From Mycolicibacterium austroafricanum (lineage in GTDB: Bacteria; Actinomycetota; Actinomycetes; Mycobacteriales; Mycobacteriaceae): a stretch of DNA of 64,000 nt. The position numbers and the translations under genes were made by a program. The notes below the pieces were generated by a model. The model was not told where the DNA came from, ran no database searches, and worked only from the letters and a program-made list of their open reading frames with translations. Below are positions 36,246 to 44,670 of the stretch, piece after piece; the first letter of the stretch is position 1, and each line of letters begins with the position of its first letter. The stretch lies in NCBI RefSeq assembly GCF_000612725.1, contig NZ_HG964453.1, positions 1 through 64,000 of the forward strand, written 5' to 3'.

Positions 36246-38732
36246 GTGACCACCATGGACGCGGCGCCGCTGCAGGTTCGCCTGCAACGGGCCGACGACG
36301 TCGAGATGATCGGGAAGCTGCCGGGCTCTGGATATCGGGTGCCGCCGGCGCTGGTGCGCCGCGCCGACGGTCAGACGGTGCAACTGACGCCGCTCCTGTA
36401 CGCGATCCTGCAGGCCGTCGACGGTGACAAGACCGCCGCGGAGGTGGCCGCGGCGGTCAGCGAATCCACCGGGCGCTCGGTCAGCGAAGCCAACGTCGAC
36501 CAGTTGGTCGAGGAGCAACTGCGTCCACTCGGGCTGATGACACTCCCCGACGGTAGCCAGCCGGCCACCAGGAAGCGAAACCCGTTGCTGGGGCTGCGCT
36601 TTCGCTACGCGGTCACCGATGCCGACCGCACCCGCAGGCTGACCGACCCGTTCCGGGTGCTGTTCCGGCCGTGGGTGGCAGTGCCCGCACTGGCGGCGTT
36701 CGCCGTCGTGTGCTGGTGGGTGTTTTTCGAGAAGGGTCTTGCGTCGGCCGCGCACGACGCCTTCGAGCGGCCCGGGCTGCTGATCCTGGTTTTCGTCGTC
36801 ACCATCGTCTCGGCGGGATTCCACGAGTTCGGTCACGCGGCGGCCGCGCGGTACGGCGGCGCCACACCAGGGGTGATGGGTTTCGGCGTGTACCTGGTCT
36901 GGCCGGCGTTCTACACCGACGTCACCGATTCCTACCGGCTCGGACGAGGTGGGCGGCTGCGAACCGACCTGGGCGGTCTCTACTTCAATGCGCTGGTCGC
37001 GATCGTGATCACCGGCCTGTGGTTGTGGCTGCGCTACGATGCGCTGCTGCTCGTCGTCGCCACGCAGATCCTGCAGATGCTGCGCCAACTGGCCCCGCTG
37101 GTGCGGTTCGACGGCTACCACGTGCTGGCCGATCTGACCGGTGTGCCGGATCTCTACTCGCGGATCAAGCCGACACTGCTCGGCGTACTGCCGTGGCGGT
37201 GGGGCGACCCGCAGGCCCGACAGCTCAAGTGGTGGGCGCGCGCCGTGGTGACGCTGTGGGTGATCCTCGTCGTGCCGCTGCTGCTCGCGACTGTCGCCAT
37301 CGCCGTGTGGGCGCTGCCCCGGGTGCTGGGTTCGGCATGGGCGAGCCTGAGGACTCAGCGGGAGGTCTTCGGCACCGCCTGGGCCGACGGCGATGTCGTT
37401 CAGGCGGTCGCGCGCGTGCTGGCGATGATCGCGATCGTCATCCCGGTGGCCGGTGTGCTCTACATGCTGGGGCGGCTCGCCCGTCGCACCGCTGCCGGCT
37501 CCTGGAAGGCCACGGCGGGCAAGCCGCTGATGCGGACGATGGCGATGATGGCCGGTGGTGTCGTCCTGTGCGGGGTGGCGTACGCATGGTGGCCGCAGGA
37601 GGGGCGGTATCAACCCATCCAGCCGTGGGAGCGCGGCACCCTCGGCGACATCGTCTATGCGTTGAAGATCGATCGGATGAATCGGCCGGCGCAGCCCGAC
37701 ACCGTGGCCGCGCCGCGTCGGTTGGTCAACGGGCAACAGGGCGTGATGCAGGCGGTTTGGGACGCCCGGATGCCGACGCCCACACAGCAGTCGCCGCAGC
37801 TCGCGCTCGTGCTGACGCCGCGGACCACGGTGGCGGAAACGCCATTTCGCGGGGGCAGTGGTGGGGGAGCGGCCGCCGCGGCGCCCGATCAGGTGGCCGA
37901 CGGTTGGGTGTTCCCCGTCGACAAGCCGCTCGCGCCCGAACCGGGGGACACCCAGGCGCTGGCCGTGAACACGACCGACGGCACCACCGTGTACGAGGCC
38001 GCGTTCGCAATGGTGTGGATCGCCGACAACTCCGACGCGATGAACGTCAACGAGGCGCAGGCCTACGCGTCGTGCGAGTCGTGCGCCGCGGTCGCGGTGG
38101 CCTACCAGGTGATCTTCGTCGTCGACACCGACGACGCCGACGACAACGTGGTGGCTCCCCAAAACCTCGCGGGCGCACTCAACTACAACTGCGTCAACTG
38201 CCTGACCTATGCACTGGCCCGCCAGATCTTCGTCACTCTCGACGACCCGCTGTCGCAACAGGCGATGGACGAACTCGACGCGCTCTGGGGCAACATCGCG
38301 GCCTTCGCCGAACAGATCGAGGCGGGCACGGTACCGCCGGAGGACATCGAAGCGCGGCTGGCGGTGTACACCGAGCAGCTGATGGGCGTCCTCCAGACCG
38401 CTGCACCGACGGCGATACCGCAGCAGACCGCGACCTCGACCGCGCCGACCACTTCCAACGGCGCGCCCACTCCAACGGCCGATGCCCCGGCGACGACCAG
38501 CGCCCCGTCGCCGACGGCCCCGGAGACGCCCGTTACGGAGACGACGGCCCCGGAGACAATCCAGGCGGTGGCGCCGGCGACCACCGAAACCGCCGCCAGC
38601 AGCGAGGTCGCCGAACCGACGGCCGGCCCCACCACTTCGGTGTCGTCGCCAGACCCGTCGGCGACGAGCGAACCGGAGGCGAGCGGTGCATCCACAGGTG
38701 CCGACACGGCGGACGCCGACACGACAGGGTGA
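36246..38732 (+). CDS. PqqD-domain plus M50-metalloprotease membrane protein with twin CxxC repeats
   Basis: 828 residues, GTG start with GGAAGG upstream. Residues 20-100 form a PqqD/RRE-like winged domain (YRVPPALVRRADGQTVQL, then LLYAILQAVDG). Membrane segments follow, with the M50 zinc motif HEFGH at 193-197 and the third ligand Asp in RFDGYHVLADL (about 289). After further membrane segments (about 330-450) comes an extracytoplasmic region with two similar repeats each holding CxxC: CESC at 610-613 and CVNC at 649-652. The last 120 residues are Thr/Ala/Pro-rich. RRE domains bind leader peptides of modified peptides and M50 proteases cut in or near membranes, so processing or export of the upstream protein is inferred. 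Confidence 0.8.
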   Translation: MTTMDAAPLQVRLQRADDVEMIGKLPGSGYRVPPALVRRADGQTVQLTPLLYAILQAVDGDKTAAEVAAAVSESTGRSVSEANVDQLVEEQLRPLGLMTLPDGSQPATRKRNPLLGLRFRYAVTDADRTRRLTDPFRVLFRPWVAVPALAAFAVVCWWVFFEKGLASAAHDAFERPGLLILVFVVTIVSAGFHEFGHAAAARYGGATPGVMGFGVYLVWPAFYTDVTDSYRLGRGGRLRTDLGGLYFNALVAIVITGLWLWLRYDALLLVVATQILQMLRQLAPLVRFDGYHVLADLTGVPDLYSRIKPTLLGVLPWRWGDPQARQLKWWARAVVTLWVILVVPLLLATVAIAVWALPRVLGSAWASLRTQREVFGTAWADGDVVQAVARVLAMIAIVIPVAGVLYMLGRLARRTAAGSWKATAGKPLMRTMAMMAGGVVLCGVAYAWWPQEGRYQPIQPWERGTLGDIVYALKIDRMNRPAQPDTVAAPRRLVNGQQGVMQAVWDARMPTPTQQSPQLALVLTPRTTVAETPFRGGSGGGAAAAAPDQVADGWVFPVDKPLAPEPGDTQALAVNTTDGTTVYEAAFAMVWIADNSDAMNVNEAQAYASCESCAAVAVAYQVIFVVDTDDADDNVVAPQNLAGALNYNCVNCLTYALARQIFVTLDDPLSQQAMDELDALWGNIAAFAEQIEAGTVPPEDIEARLAVYTEQLMGVLQTAAPTAIPQQTATSTAPTTSNGAPTPTADAPATTSAPSPTAPETPVTETTAPETIQAVAPATTETAASSEVAEPTAGPTTSVSSPDPSATSEPEASGASTGADTADADTTG

Positions 38733-38740
38733 TTCGAGTC

Positions 38741-38765
38741 CGCGGCGGCCGAAGTGGCCACCGCG
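38741..38765. terminator. possible bidirectional terminator
   Basis: Arms CGCGGCGGCC (38741-38750) and GGCCACCGCG (38756-38765) pair with one mismatch around a five-base loop. It sits between the stops of the convergent genes ending at 38732 and 38775. No U-tract is present, as is usual in mycobacteria. Confidence 0.5.
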
Positions 38766-38774
38766 TGCCGTGGT

Positions 38775-39125
38775 CTAGCCCTCGCCTTCGGACTGCGCGC
38801 CTATGCAGGCCCGGTATTGCTCCATGCACATCGCGACAGCCTCCGGCGGCACGTATCTCTCGCCATAAATGCCTGTCTGCGCACTGCCCGAAAGGCATTC
38901 CTGCCGTTGGCTGTCACAGCTCGGTGACGGAGTGTCCGGTTCTTGCAGCGGCGGTTCGAAGAGCCCGTCCTGGGACAGAATCAGGGAGAGCGGGTCGACT
39001 GCTTGGCCTCCGCCGACGCAGGGCGTCGCCTGCGGTTGAGCCGCCGCCGGGCTCACCGAAACGCCGGCGAGCGGGGAGAGCAGCAGTGTCGCCAGCGCCA
39101 GCCGGGCGACAGAACGTGAAAACAT
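38775..39125 (-). CDS. small secreted cysteine-containing protein
   Basis: 116 residues from the ATG at 39125, which has GGGGAGGAG upstream on the minus strand. Signal peptide with SPAAAQPQA giving cleavage near residue 29. The mature part has five cysteines: one in TPCVGGG, and two CX6C pairs, CDSQRQEC and CMEQYRAC, which could form a disulfide-linked helical hairpin. Not recognised. Convergent with the PqqD-M50 gene; a functional link is possible but unproven. Confidence 0.7.
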   Translation of the reverse strand: MFSRSVARLALATLLLSPLAGVSVSPAAAQPQATPCVGGGQAVDPLSLILSQDGLFEPPLQEPDTPSPSCDSQRQECLSGSAQTGIYGERYVPPEAVAMCMEQYRACIGAQSEGEG

Positions 39126-39264
39126 CGGAAGCTCCTCCCCGAAGACCAACGTGAGATCTACCAGTCAAACCCGGCGGTGTCGCTCTGCGGGAGGGCCTTA
39201 TGGCGCACGGGTGCAGGCAGAAAGTCCCTTATGTCGAATCAGTCTCTGGGCCGACGCTGGCTTT

Positions 39265-39789
39265 GTGCTTCGCGGATCATGCATTGCTGCGGCCATCACC
39301 ATGGCCGTCGTCGGCGCGGTTCCTCCAGCCGGTGCTGATCCGTCTTCCGATCTGATGGGCATGCTGCCCTCGGGGTACGGCAGCGACTCATGCGAACCAG
39401 CCGATCCAGGGCGTGCGCTGGCCGCCGCCACCTGCCGGGACAATTCCTTGCCGGGCGGTCCGACATTCGCGACCTACTGGCTGTTCGGCGACGACACCGC
39501 ATTGCGTGACGCGTTCGCCGCCCACCTCGAGCGTCCGGACTGGGTGCCCGCAACCTGCCCAGGCAGGGAGTCGGCGGAGGCCGCCCCGGTTCTGGGTGCG
39601 GACGGCAGCCCGTACGGTCTGATCGCCTGCGGCCGGGGGACCGGCACCGACTGGCAGCTCAGAGATGGCGCCGTGGCGTGGACGCACGATGCCGACGGCT
39701 TTCTCGGGGTGGCCTATGTCGGTTACCAGGGCCAGGCGTTCCCTGTCGCCCTGTTCGAGTGGGCCGCAGCACAACTGCGGACGAGGTGA
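39265..39789 (+). CDS. small secreted protein of unknown function
   Basis: 174 residues from the GTG at 39265; the start is uncertain (the frame is open from 39151, and ATG 39301 is also possible). A signal peptide MAVVGAVPPAGAD-like segment precedes a mature domain with paired Cys (DSCEPADPGRALAAATC) and a LEWAAAQL-type helix end (LFEWAAAQLRTR). The pattern recalls mycobacterial secreted proteins of about 150-200 residues without assigned function. It precedes the lipoprotein gene by 12 bases and is probably co-transcribed with it. Confidence 0.6.
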   Translation: MLRGSCIAAAITMAVVGAVPPAGADPSSDLMGMLPSGYGSDSCEPADPGRALAAATCRDNSLPGGPTFATYWLFGDDTALRDAFAAHLERPDWVPATCPGRESAEAAPVLGADGSPYGLIACGRGTGTDWQLRDGAVAWTHDADGFLGVAYVGYQGQAFPVALFEWAAAQLRTR

Positions 39790-39801
39790 CGGGGGTAGGT
39801 C

Positions 39802-40983
39802 ATGAAAGTGCGACGCGGCGTCGCCACCGCTTGGATCTCGGCGCAGGTGGCCGTACTGGCTGTTGCGGCGTGCACGTCGGCGCCCGCTCCGAGTCCGGAC
39901 ACGACGGCTCCCTCGACATCGGACGTCACCACCGCGCCGATGCTGGCGCCGCCTGCGTTGTTCTATTCGAAGGCCGGCTCGCTCTACATCAGCGACCCCG
40001 CCGGCGCGCCGGGCCGCAAACTCACCGACGGGCCGGCGGACTCCGAGCCCGCGCCTTCGCCCGACCTCGCGCATGTGGCGTTCATCCGGAAGGCGCATGC
40101 CTCCGGCTACGGCGGCGAGCTGTGGGTGCTCGACCTCTCGCCCGATCGCGAACCTGAGGGTGCACCGTACCGACTCGTCGAGCCGGCCTCGCTGCCGTCG
40201 ATATACGCCGACACCGAGGTGGGCGATGTACCGCGTCGGATCGTGTCGCCGCGCTGGTCGCCGACGGGGGACCAGGTCGCCTTCCTCGACGCCGGGGAGG
40301 GGGGCGGCCTTCTTCTCGTCGCGTATGCAGTCAATGGCGAGATCGTCTCGCCCGAACAACGACTCTTCGCCGACGCCGGGTACGCCTGGGCGCCGGACGG
40401 CCAACACATCGCCTGGACGGGCGGGCGCAGCGACGTGTCCCCGGTCGACGTGAACGTCCTCGCGGTGGGCGGTGACTCAACCCCTGTGGTGAGAGACACC
40501 AACGCCTTCTCGGTGACCTACGGGGACGACGGCCAGTCGGTCTTGTTCGCCAACGGCGATGCGTCCGGTGAACTGTTCGCCGACATCCCGTTCGCACTCC
40601 GCGGCGGAGGCGTCTACTCCGTCGCCGCGCCTGGTGCGATGCCCATCGATCCCCCCGCCGCACCGACTTCGCTGTTCGCCGGCCAGGCGATGTTCGGAGA
40701 CGTCGCGGTCCTCGAATCGGGAGCGGTTGCCTTCACCGAAACGGGTGCGGACGGAGATTCGAAGACCATTCAGGTGCTGGACCCGCGGTCGTCAGTGCCA
40801 CGCACCGCGGTTGCCGATGTGGCGGCCGACAGCCCCGGGCCGGTCTGGGGACGTGGCGATGTGGTCGCCTACGTCGACGCAGCGCCTTCAAGACCCCTGA
40901 TCGTCACCGATTCCGAGAACCGCACGCCCGAACCGATCGATACCGGGGTGGATGCGTTCGCGTGGCCGCCACCGCCGCGCTAG
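39802..40983 (+). CDS. lipoprotein with TolB-like beta-propeller
   Basis: 393 residues. Lipoprotein signal with lipobox LAVAAC (Cys about residue 24), then a Thr/Pro-rich linker and a beta-propeller domain recognisable by repeated blades of the form LYISDPAGAPGRKLTDG, SPDLAHVAF, SPRWSPTGDQVAFLD and YAWAPDGQHIAWTGG. Such TolB/WD40-like repeats act as binding scaffolds at the cell envelope. No enzymatic residues visible. Preceded by the secreted-protein gene at 39265 and convergent with the gene at 41000. Confidence 0.75.
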   Translation: MKVRRGVATAWISAQVAVLAVAACTSAPAPSPDTTAPSTSDVTTAPMLAPPALFYSKAGSLYISDPAGAPGRKLTDGPADSEPAPSPDLAHVAFIRKAHASGYGGELWVLDLSPDREPEGAPYRLVEPASLPSIYADTEVGDVPRRIVSPRWSPTGDQVAFLDAGEGGGLLLVAYAVNGEIVSPEQRLFADAGYAWAPDGQHIAWTGGRSDVSPVDVNVLAVGGDSTPVVRDTNAFSVTYGDDGQSVLFANGDASGELFADIPFALRGGGVYSVAAPGAMPIDPPAAPTSLFAGQAMFGDVAVLESGAVAFTETGADGDSKTIQVLDPRSSVPRTAVADVAADSPGPVWGRGDVVAYVDAAPSRPLIVTDSENRTPEPIDTGVDAFAWPPPPR

Positions 40984-40999
40984 CCGATCGGCGGCGACC

Positions 41000-41902
41000 T
41001 CACCCGAACGTCGTGGTCTCCGTCGCGGATACCTCGAATCCCTGCGCGCGGCCGGCGACGGTGCCGTAGCACGCGACACCTCCGGCGATCGCCATACAGG
41101 TGCCGCCGATCCCGTTCACCCTGTGCCCGACGGGCAGCTGACGGATCTGGCCGGGGTAGTCGGGTGTGCTGAACTTCGGGTTGTCCGTGCGCCGGATCCC
41201 CGTGGCGCCCGGCAGCTGCGCGAAGATCTCGTTCTCGCCGCCGCTGACCCCGGGAAGCGGCCCGTTGCAGCCGATCTCGCCCCCGCTGAACGTGACGATC
41301 GAGCAGGTGAGACCGCCCTCGACGGTGAAGATGGGAAACATGTTCTTCGGCCCGGTGCCGACGAGGTATTCGTCGTCGCCGACGACGAAATCGTTGGGAT
41401 CGGGGAAACCCGGCGGGAGGCCGTCGGTCGCGGGGCCGATTCCGGTCCGCTCGGCAGAGATCATCATCCACTGCATCGCCGGAGTCCCCTTGGCGCACAG
41501 CGTGATCGGCCCGGAGCCGGCGGCGCATTCGAAGTCTCCGTACACGATCTTGGCGCCCTCCGGCAGAACCGGGGCCGCGTGGCCCGGCGGAGCCAGGAAC
41601 GACGGATTCGCCGTGGTCCGCAGGCCCCGCGTGTCGACCTCGGCGGCCAGCACGATCTCGTTGGCGCCGGCCGGCGTCGCAGGTAGAGGCCCGTCACAGC
41701 CGGCTGTGCCGTTCGTCGGCAGGATCGCGCAATCAAGCCCGTCGGGGGTCTGGAAGTAGGCCGCACCGTCGACGACGTAGCCATCCAGCGGAACCGTGCG
41801 GTAGCCCCGCAGATCCGGTATCCCAGGCGGCTCCGTGTGCGCCGACACCATCGGCGCCGACGCCAGAAAGCAGATGAGGACAAGCAGCGCTGCTGACCGC
41901 AT
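41000..41902 (-). CDS. secreted protein with internal duplication
   Basis: 300 residues. Signal peptide ending near ASAPMVSAH (about residue 22). Two homologous halves: the first has LDCAILPTNGTAGCDGPLPA and GANEIVLA, the second LTCSIVTFSGGEIGCNGPLP and GENEIFAQ. Each carries cysteines that could form disulfides, and each ends with a segment of about 60 residues containing GDFECAAG or GTCMAIAGG. Resembles secreted mycobacterial proteins of unknown role; no enzymatic motif seen. Confidence 0.7.
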   Translation of the reverse strand: MRSAALLVLICFLASAPMVSAHTEPPGIPDLRGYRTVPLDGYVVDGAAYFQTPDGLDCAILPTNGTAGCDGPLPATPAGANEIVLAAEVDTRGLRTTANPSFLAPPGHAAPVLPEGAKIVYGDFECAAGSGPITLCAKGTPAMQWMMISAERTGIGPATDGLPPGFPDPNDFVVGDDEYLVGTGPKNMFPIFTVEGGLTCSIVTFSGGEIGCNGPLPGVSGGENEIFAQLPGATGIRRTDNPKFSTPDYPGQIRQLPVGHRVNGIGGTCMAIAGGVACYGTVAGRAQGFEVSATETTTFG

Positions 41903-42098
41903 TACTCAGTACAGCACCCGACGCTGCCGCGATCCCGGCGAACAGACGAACCGATCCAGCGACCCAGGGGGCCGGGTACGCCCGCCGGGACGACGCGGTG
42001 TGAACCCGCAGCGACCTGGGTGAACGGATCGGGTTGCGGCGGGTCGGGGACGGGACAGCGACGTCTCGAGCGGTCCGACCGGCGGCTAGGGTGAGCCG

Positions 42099-42731
42099 AT
42101 GGCCGAGTCGATCTCTGCGAAGCGCAACGCGGATGCCGTTTCCAGGTTCCTCGCGGCGCAGCGGTATACCCGTGACGAGGTGTTCGGCGAGCCGTGTCCG
42201 GTCCCCGCCGAGGCGGGTGTCCATGGCTGGTGGTTTCGCGACATCCCCGGCGGCATCGACGTCGCGGGGTGTCAACAACAGGACGGTTGGACACTGCTCT
42301 ACGTGGGGATCACCTCCGGCCCGCCCAGAGCGGACGGCAAGCCGCGGGCGCCCCAAGATCTGCGCAAGCGGATCAGGTATCACTTCGGCGCCGGCGGCGC
42401 CAGTGCGGACGGTTCCACGCTGCGCAAGTCGCTGGGCGTCCTGCTCGGGGGCGAGCTCGGGTTCGCGCTGCGCCGGGTCGGGTCGGGCAAACGCATGACC
42501 TTCGCGGGAGGCGAAAGCGTCCTGACCCAGTGGATGGCCGAGAACGCCGCCGTGTCGTGGGTGCTGCATCCCGAGCCGTGGTACCTCGAGCGCAAGCTGA
42601 TCGACGCACTTGAGCTGCCGCTGAACTTCCAGGACAACGACAGCAATGCCTTCGCGCCCGAGCTCAAGAGGCTGCGCCGGGACGCGGCCGTGAAAGCCGG
42701 CAAGATGCGCGTGCTGGCCGAATGGTCATAG
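42099..42731 (+). CDS. GIY-YIG-like nuclease family protein
   Basis: 210 residues. The N-terminal part resembles the GIY-YIG fold: GWTLLYVGITSG supplies the YVG part of the motif, LRKRIRYHFG the Arg helix, and STLRKSLGVLL the following helix, with a conserved acidic/Asn segment at LPLNFQDNDSN. Family members cut DNA in repair, restriction or mobile elements, but this group also includes proteins with no demonstrated nuclease activity. No transposase or restriction genes are next to it; cytoplasmic. Confidence 0.68.
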   Translation: MAESISAKRNADAVSRFLAAQRYTRDEVFGEPCPVPAEAGVHGWWFRDIPGGIDVAGCQQQDGWTLLYVGITSGPPRADGKPRAPQDLRKRIRYHFGAGGASADGSTLRKSLGVLLGGELGFALRRVGSGKRMTFAGGESVLTQWMAENAAVSWVLHPEPWYLERKLIDALELPLNFQDNDSNAFAPELKRLRRDAAVKAGKMRVLAEWS

Positions 42732-42794
42732 CGGATCGGCTGCTGAGCAGAAAACGGCGCGCGCACGGACGCCGATGGTGCAAGGCTTGCTGCC

Positions 42795-43457
42795 GTGTGT
42801 CAGCCATCGACCCGGATATCCCGCCTCGCTGAAAAGCAGAGCGCGTCTCGCGCGGAGCTGAATGCGCTTCTCGATGCCACACCGCTGGCGACGATAGCCC
42901 TGGTGCGTGACGGCCATCCCGTAGCCTTTCCCACCGGATTCGCCCGCATCGAGGACTCGTTGGTGATCCACGGCTCCACCGGATCGCCGTGGATGCGAGC
43001 CGTCGCCGACGGGGCCGCGGTGGCGGTGTCGGTGACGACGCTGGACGGAGTCGTGGTGGCGCGCAGCGCCTTCGAGTCGTCGTTCCACTACCGCAGTGCG
43101 GTGCTGTTCGGGACGTTCGATGTGGTGGGTACCGAGCAGAAGACCGGGTATCTGGAAGCACTGACCGACACCTTCATCCCCGGCCGGGTGGCCGAGCTGC
43201 GCCCCAGCAGCCGCAGGGAACTGGCCGCCACCATGGTGTTACGGCTCGCGATCGGCGACGACAACTGGTCGCTGAAGGTCAGCGACGGCTGGTCCGACGA
43301 CCCTGAGGAGGACGTCGCGGCGGGAGCCTGGGCCGGCGTGGTGCCGTTGAGCACCCGCTACGGAGAACCCAGGCGCGCCCCTGATTGCCCCGCTGACGTG
43401 CCGACACCGCGGTCGGTGCTGGCGATGATGGGCGAATTGGCCAATCACCGGCGCTAG
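42795..43457 (+). CDS. pyridoxamine 5'-phosphate oxidase-like flavin-binding protein
   Basis: 220 residues, FMN-binding split barrel. Visible are LNALLDATPLATIALVRDG, GFARIEDSLVIHGSTGSPWM, and ALTDTFIPGRVAELRPSS, typical of the pyridoxamine-oxidase-like family that binds FMN or F420. Members reduce a range of substrates or act as flavin-dependent redox proteins; the cofactor preference is not clear here. GTG start at 42795 assumed. Cytoplasmic. Confidence 0.77.
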   Translation: MCQPSTRISRLAEKQSASRAELNALLDATPLATIALVRDGHPVAFPTGFARIEDSLVIHGSTGSPWMRAVADGAAVAVSVTTLDGVVVARSAFESSFHYRSAVLFGTFDVVGTEQKTGYLEALTDTFIPGRVAELRPSSRRELAATMVLRLAIGDDNWSLKVSDGWSDDPEEDVAAGAWAGVVPLSTRYGEPRRAPDCPADVPTPRSVLAMMGELANHRR

Positions 43458-43783
43458 GTATTGCCGGTCGTGATACGACGGACGGTCAGCGGGGGAGACG
43501 GCACTGGCACAGTCGCGGAAGGCTGATCAGATCTGGCGCGACATCTAGATCTCCGGCCATCCGGCTGCTGTCGCCGATTGGCGTGGGTGTCGACCGGACG
43601 ATTCGGCGAAAGGTGCCTCGAAGCTCAATGAGGGTCCGATGTGGGTCGTCGCACAACTCGGTCGAAAGCTTGGCGAAGTCGTCAGCCGAGAACCCGAGCG
43701 TCATCCTGGGGCGCTGCCCTGACCCACGACAACGGCGTGTCTTCTGTGCTTGACAGCTGGTCCGACTGGTTCACTCAACTACT
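43458..43783. other. 326-base stretch without a firm gene
   Basis: Between the flavin-binding protein and the membrane protein. The only candidate is a short minus-strand frame at 43486-43704, described separately. No tRNA, strong terminator or repeat was seen. It marks the left side of an accessory patch that ends at tRNA-Arg. Confidence 0.5.
43486..43704 (-). CDS. doubtful small ORF, 72 residues
   Basis: Begins MTLGFSADDFAKLSTELCDD and has a plausible mix of residues, but there is no clear ribosome site, no recognised motif and no partner gene. It could be the remnant of a longer gene in the accessory patch. Kept only so the stretch is described. Confidence 0.2.
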   Translation of the reverse strand: MTLGFSADDFAKLSTELCDDPHRTLIELRGTFRRIVRSTPTPIGDSSRMAGDLDVAPDLISLPRLCQCRLPR

Positions 43784-44551
43784 ATGGGCAGGGATTCAGC
43801 GCTACGCCAGGACTCTGCTGTCGCCAGATCCTGGCCGTGGCGGACAACCGTGACGATCGCGATCGCGGTCTTGCTGCTCACCTTCACCATCGGGTTTGGG
43901 TTCATGCAGGGCTGGGGTGCATCTCAGTGGGGTCCGTTCTCCGAATGGCTTGCCAGCGCGGTGACACTGGCTGCAGTTGTGGTAGCCCTCCGCGAAGCTG
44001 CCCGCGCCCGGAATGAAGCCGCTCGGGCCGCGCGAAGTCGCCTGGTCGACCATGAGCTGTCTCGACGCCGTGAGAGCATCAACGCACTCAGCGATGTATG
44101 GGCTGCGATTACCGCGATATCGATCGAGTTGTTGGCGTTCATCAGCTACGTCGAAGATCTCCACGGTTTGAACCTCAACCAGCCACGCGGGACACCGGAA
44201 GTGCCAGACGAACCACTGGCTGACGAAGTGGGTCGGAAGGTTCAGACTTTCTACTTGTCATGGACAAAGTTGGTCGAACCGCCCCTGTTCAAAGCCTTGA
44301 CGCTAATGCGTGGTAGCGAGCTGTATCTGCCCGTGAAGGGGCTTAACGCTGACATTCGGACGATGATGGAAACCACACTCCCGACGATGATGCGGTCGGT
44401 ATTTGAGGGTGAACGTGTTGATGTGAACCCTGCAAAGGATGCATGGCGAGAAATCGCGGGTAGGCGAAACGATCATCTCAACCTGGCGCACGAGCACTTC
44501 AGCCTCGCCATGGAAGACGTCGAGCGCGCACTCGGCCCAGCGCCGTCATAG
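43784..44551 (+). CDS. membrane protein of unknown function
   Basis: 255 residues from the ATG at 43784; a GTG at 43850 in frame would start just at the first membrane segment. Two hydrophobic segments, TIAIAVLLLTFTIGFGFMQG and WLASAVTLAAVVVALREAAR, are followed by a soluble helical domain of about 170 residues with many charged residues. The codon use is less GC-biased than in neighbouring core genes, in line with an acquired gene. Not recognised. Confidence 0.55.
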   Translation: MGRDSALRQDSAVARSWPWRTTVTIAIAVLLLTFTIGFGFMQGWGASQWGPFSEWLASAVTLAAVVVALREAARARNEAARAARSRLVDHELSRRRESINALSDVWAAITAISIELLAFISYVEDLHGLNLNQPRGTPEVPDEPLADEVGRKVQTFYLSWTKLVEPPLFKALTLMRGSELYLPVKGLNADIRTMMETTLPTMMRSVFEGERVDVNPAKDAWREIAGRRNDHLNLAHEHFSLAMEDVERALGPAPS

Positions 44552-44616
44552 GCGACTCAATCCTCGGAATGCGAAATACGTTGTTACGCAACACATTCTA
44601 ACGGTACTCTTCTGCG

Positions 44617-44631
44617 CATAGATCATCTATG
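44617..44631. repeat. 15-base palindrome
   Basis: CATAGAT and ATCTATG are perfect 7-base arms around a single C. It lies in the AT-richer gap between the membrane protein gene and the broken integrase, so it may be an operator or relic of an attachment or excision site. Confidence 0.3.
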
Positions 44632-44670
44632 TAATACCCCCCGGACCGTACAGCATGCGAGCGACGGTAG

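Noticed and set aside
36072..38258. Very long minus-strand open frame opposite the PqqD-M50 gene
   Set aside because: Length comes from high third-position GC of the real gene; translation is His/Arg/Gly-rich and lacks any fold signature.
36671..39154. Second long plus-strand frame overlapping the M50 gene and running past its end
   Set aside because: Arg/Gly-dominated composition, crosses the convergent secreted-protein gene, and no conserved motif; a +2 frame artefact.
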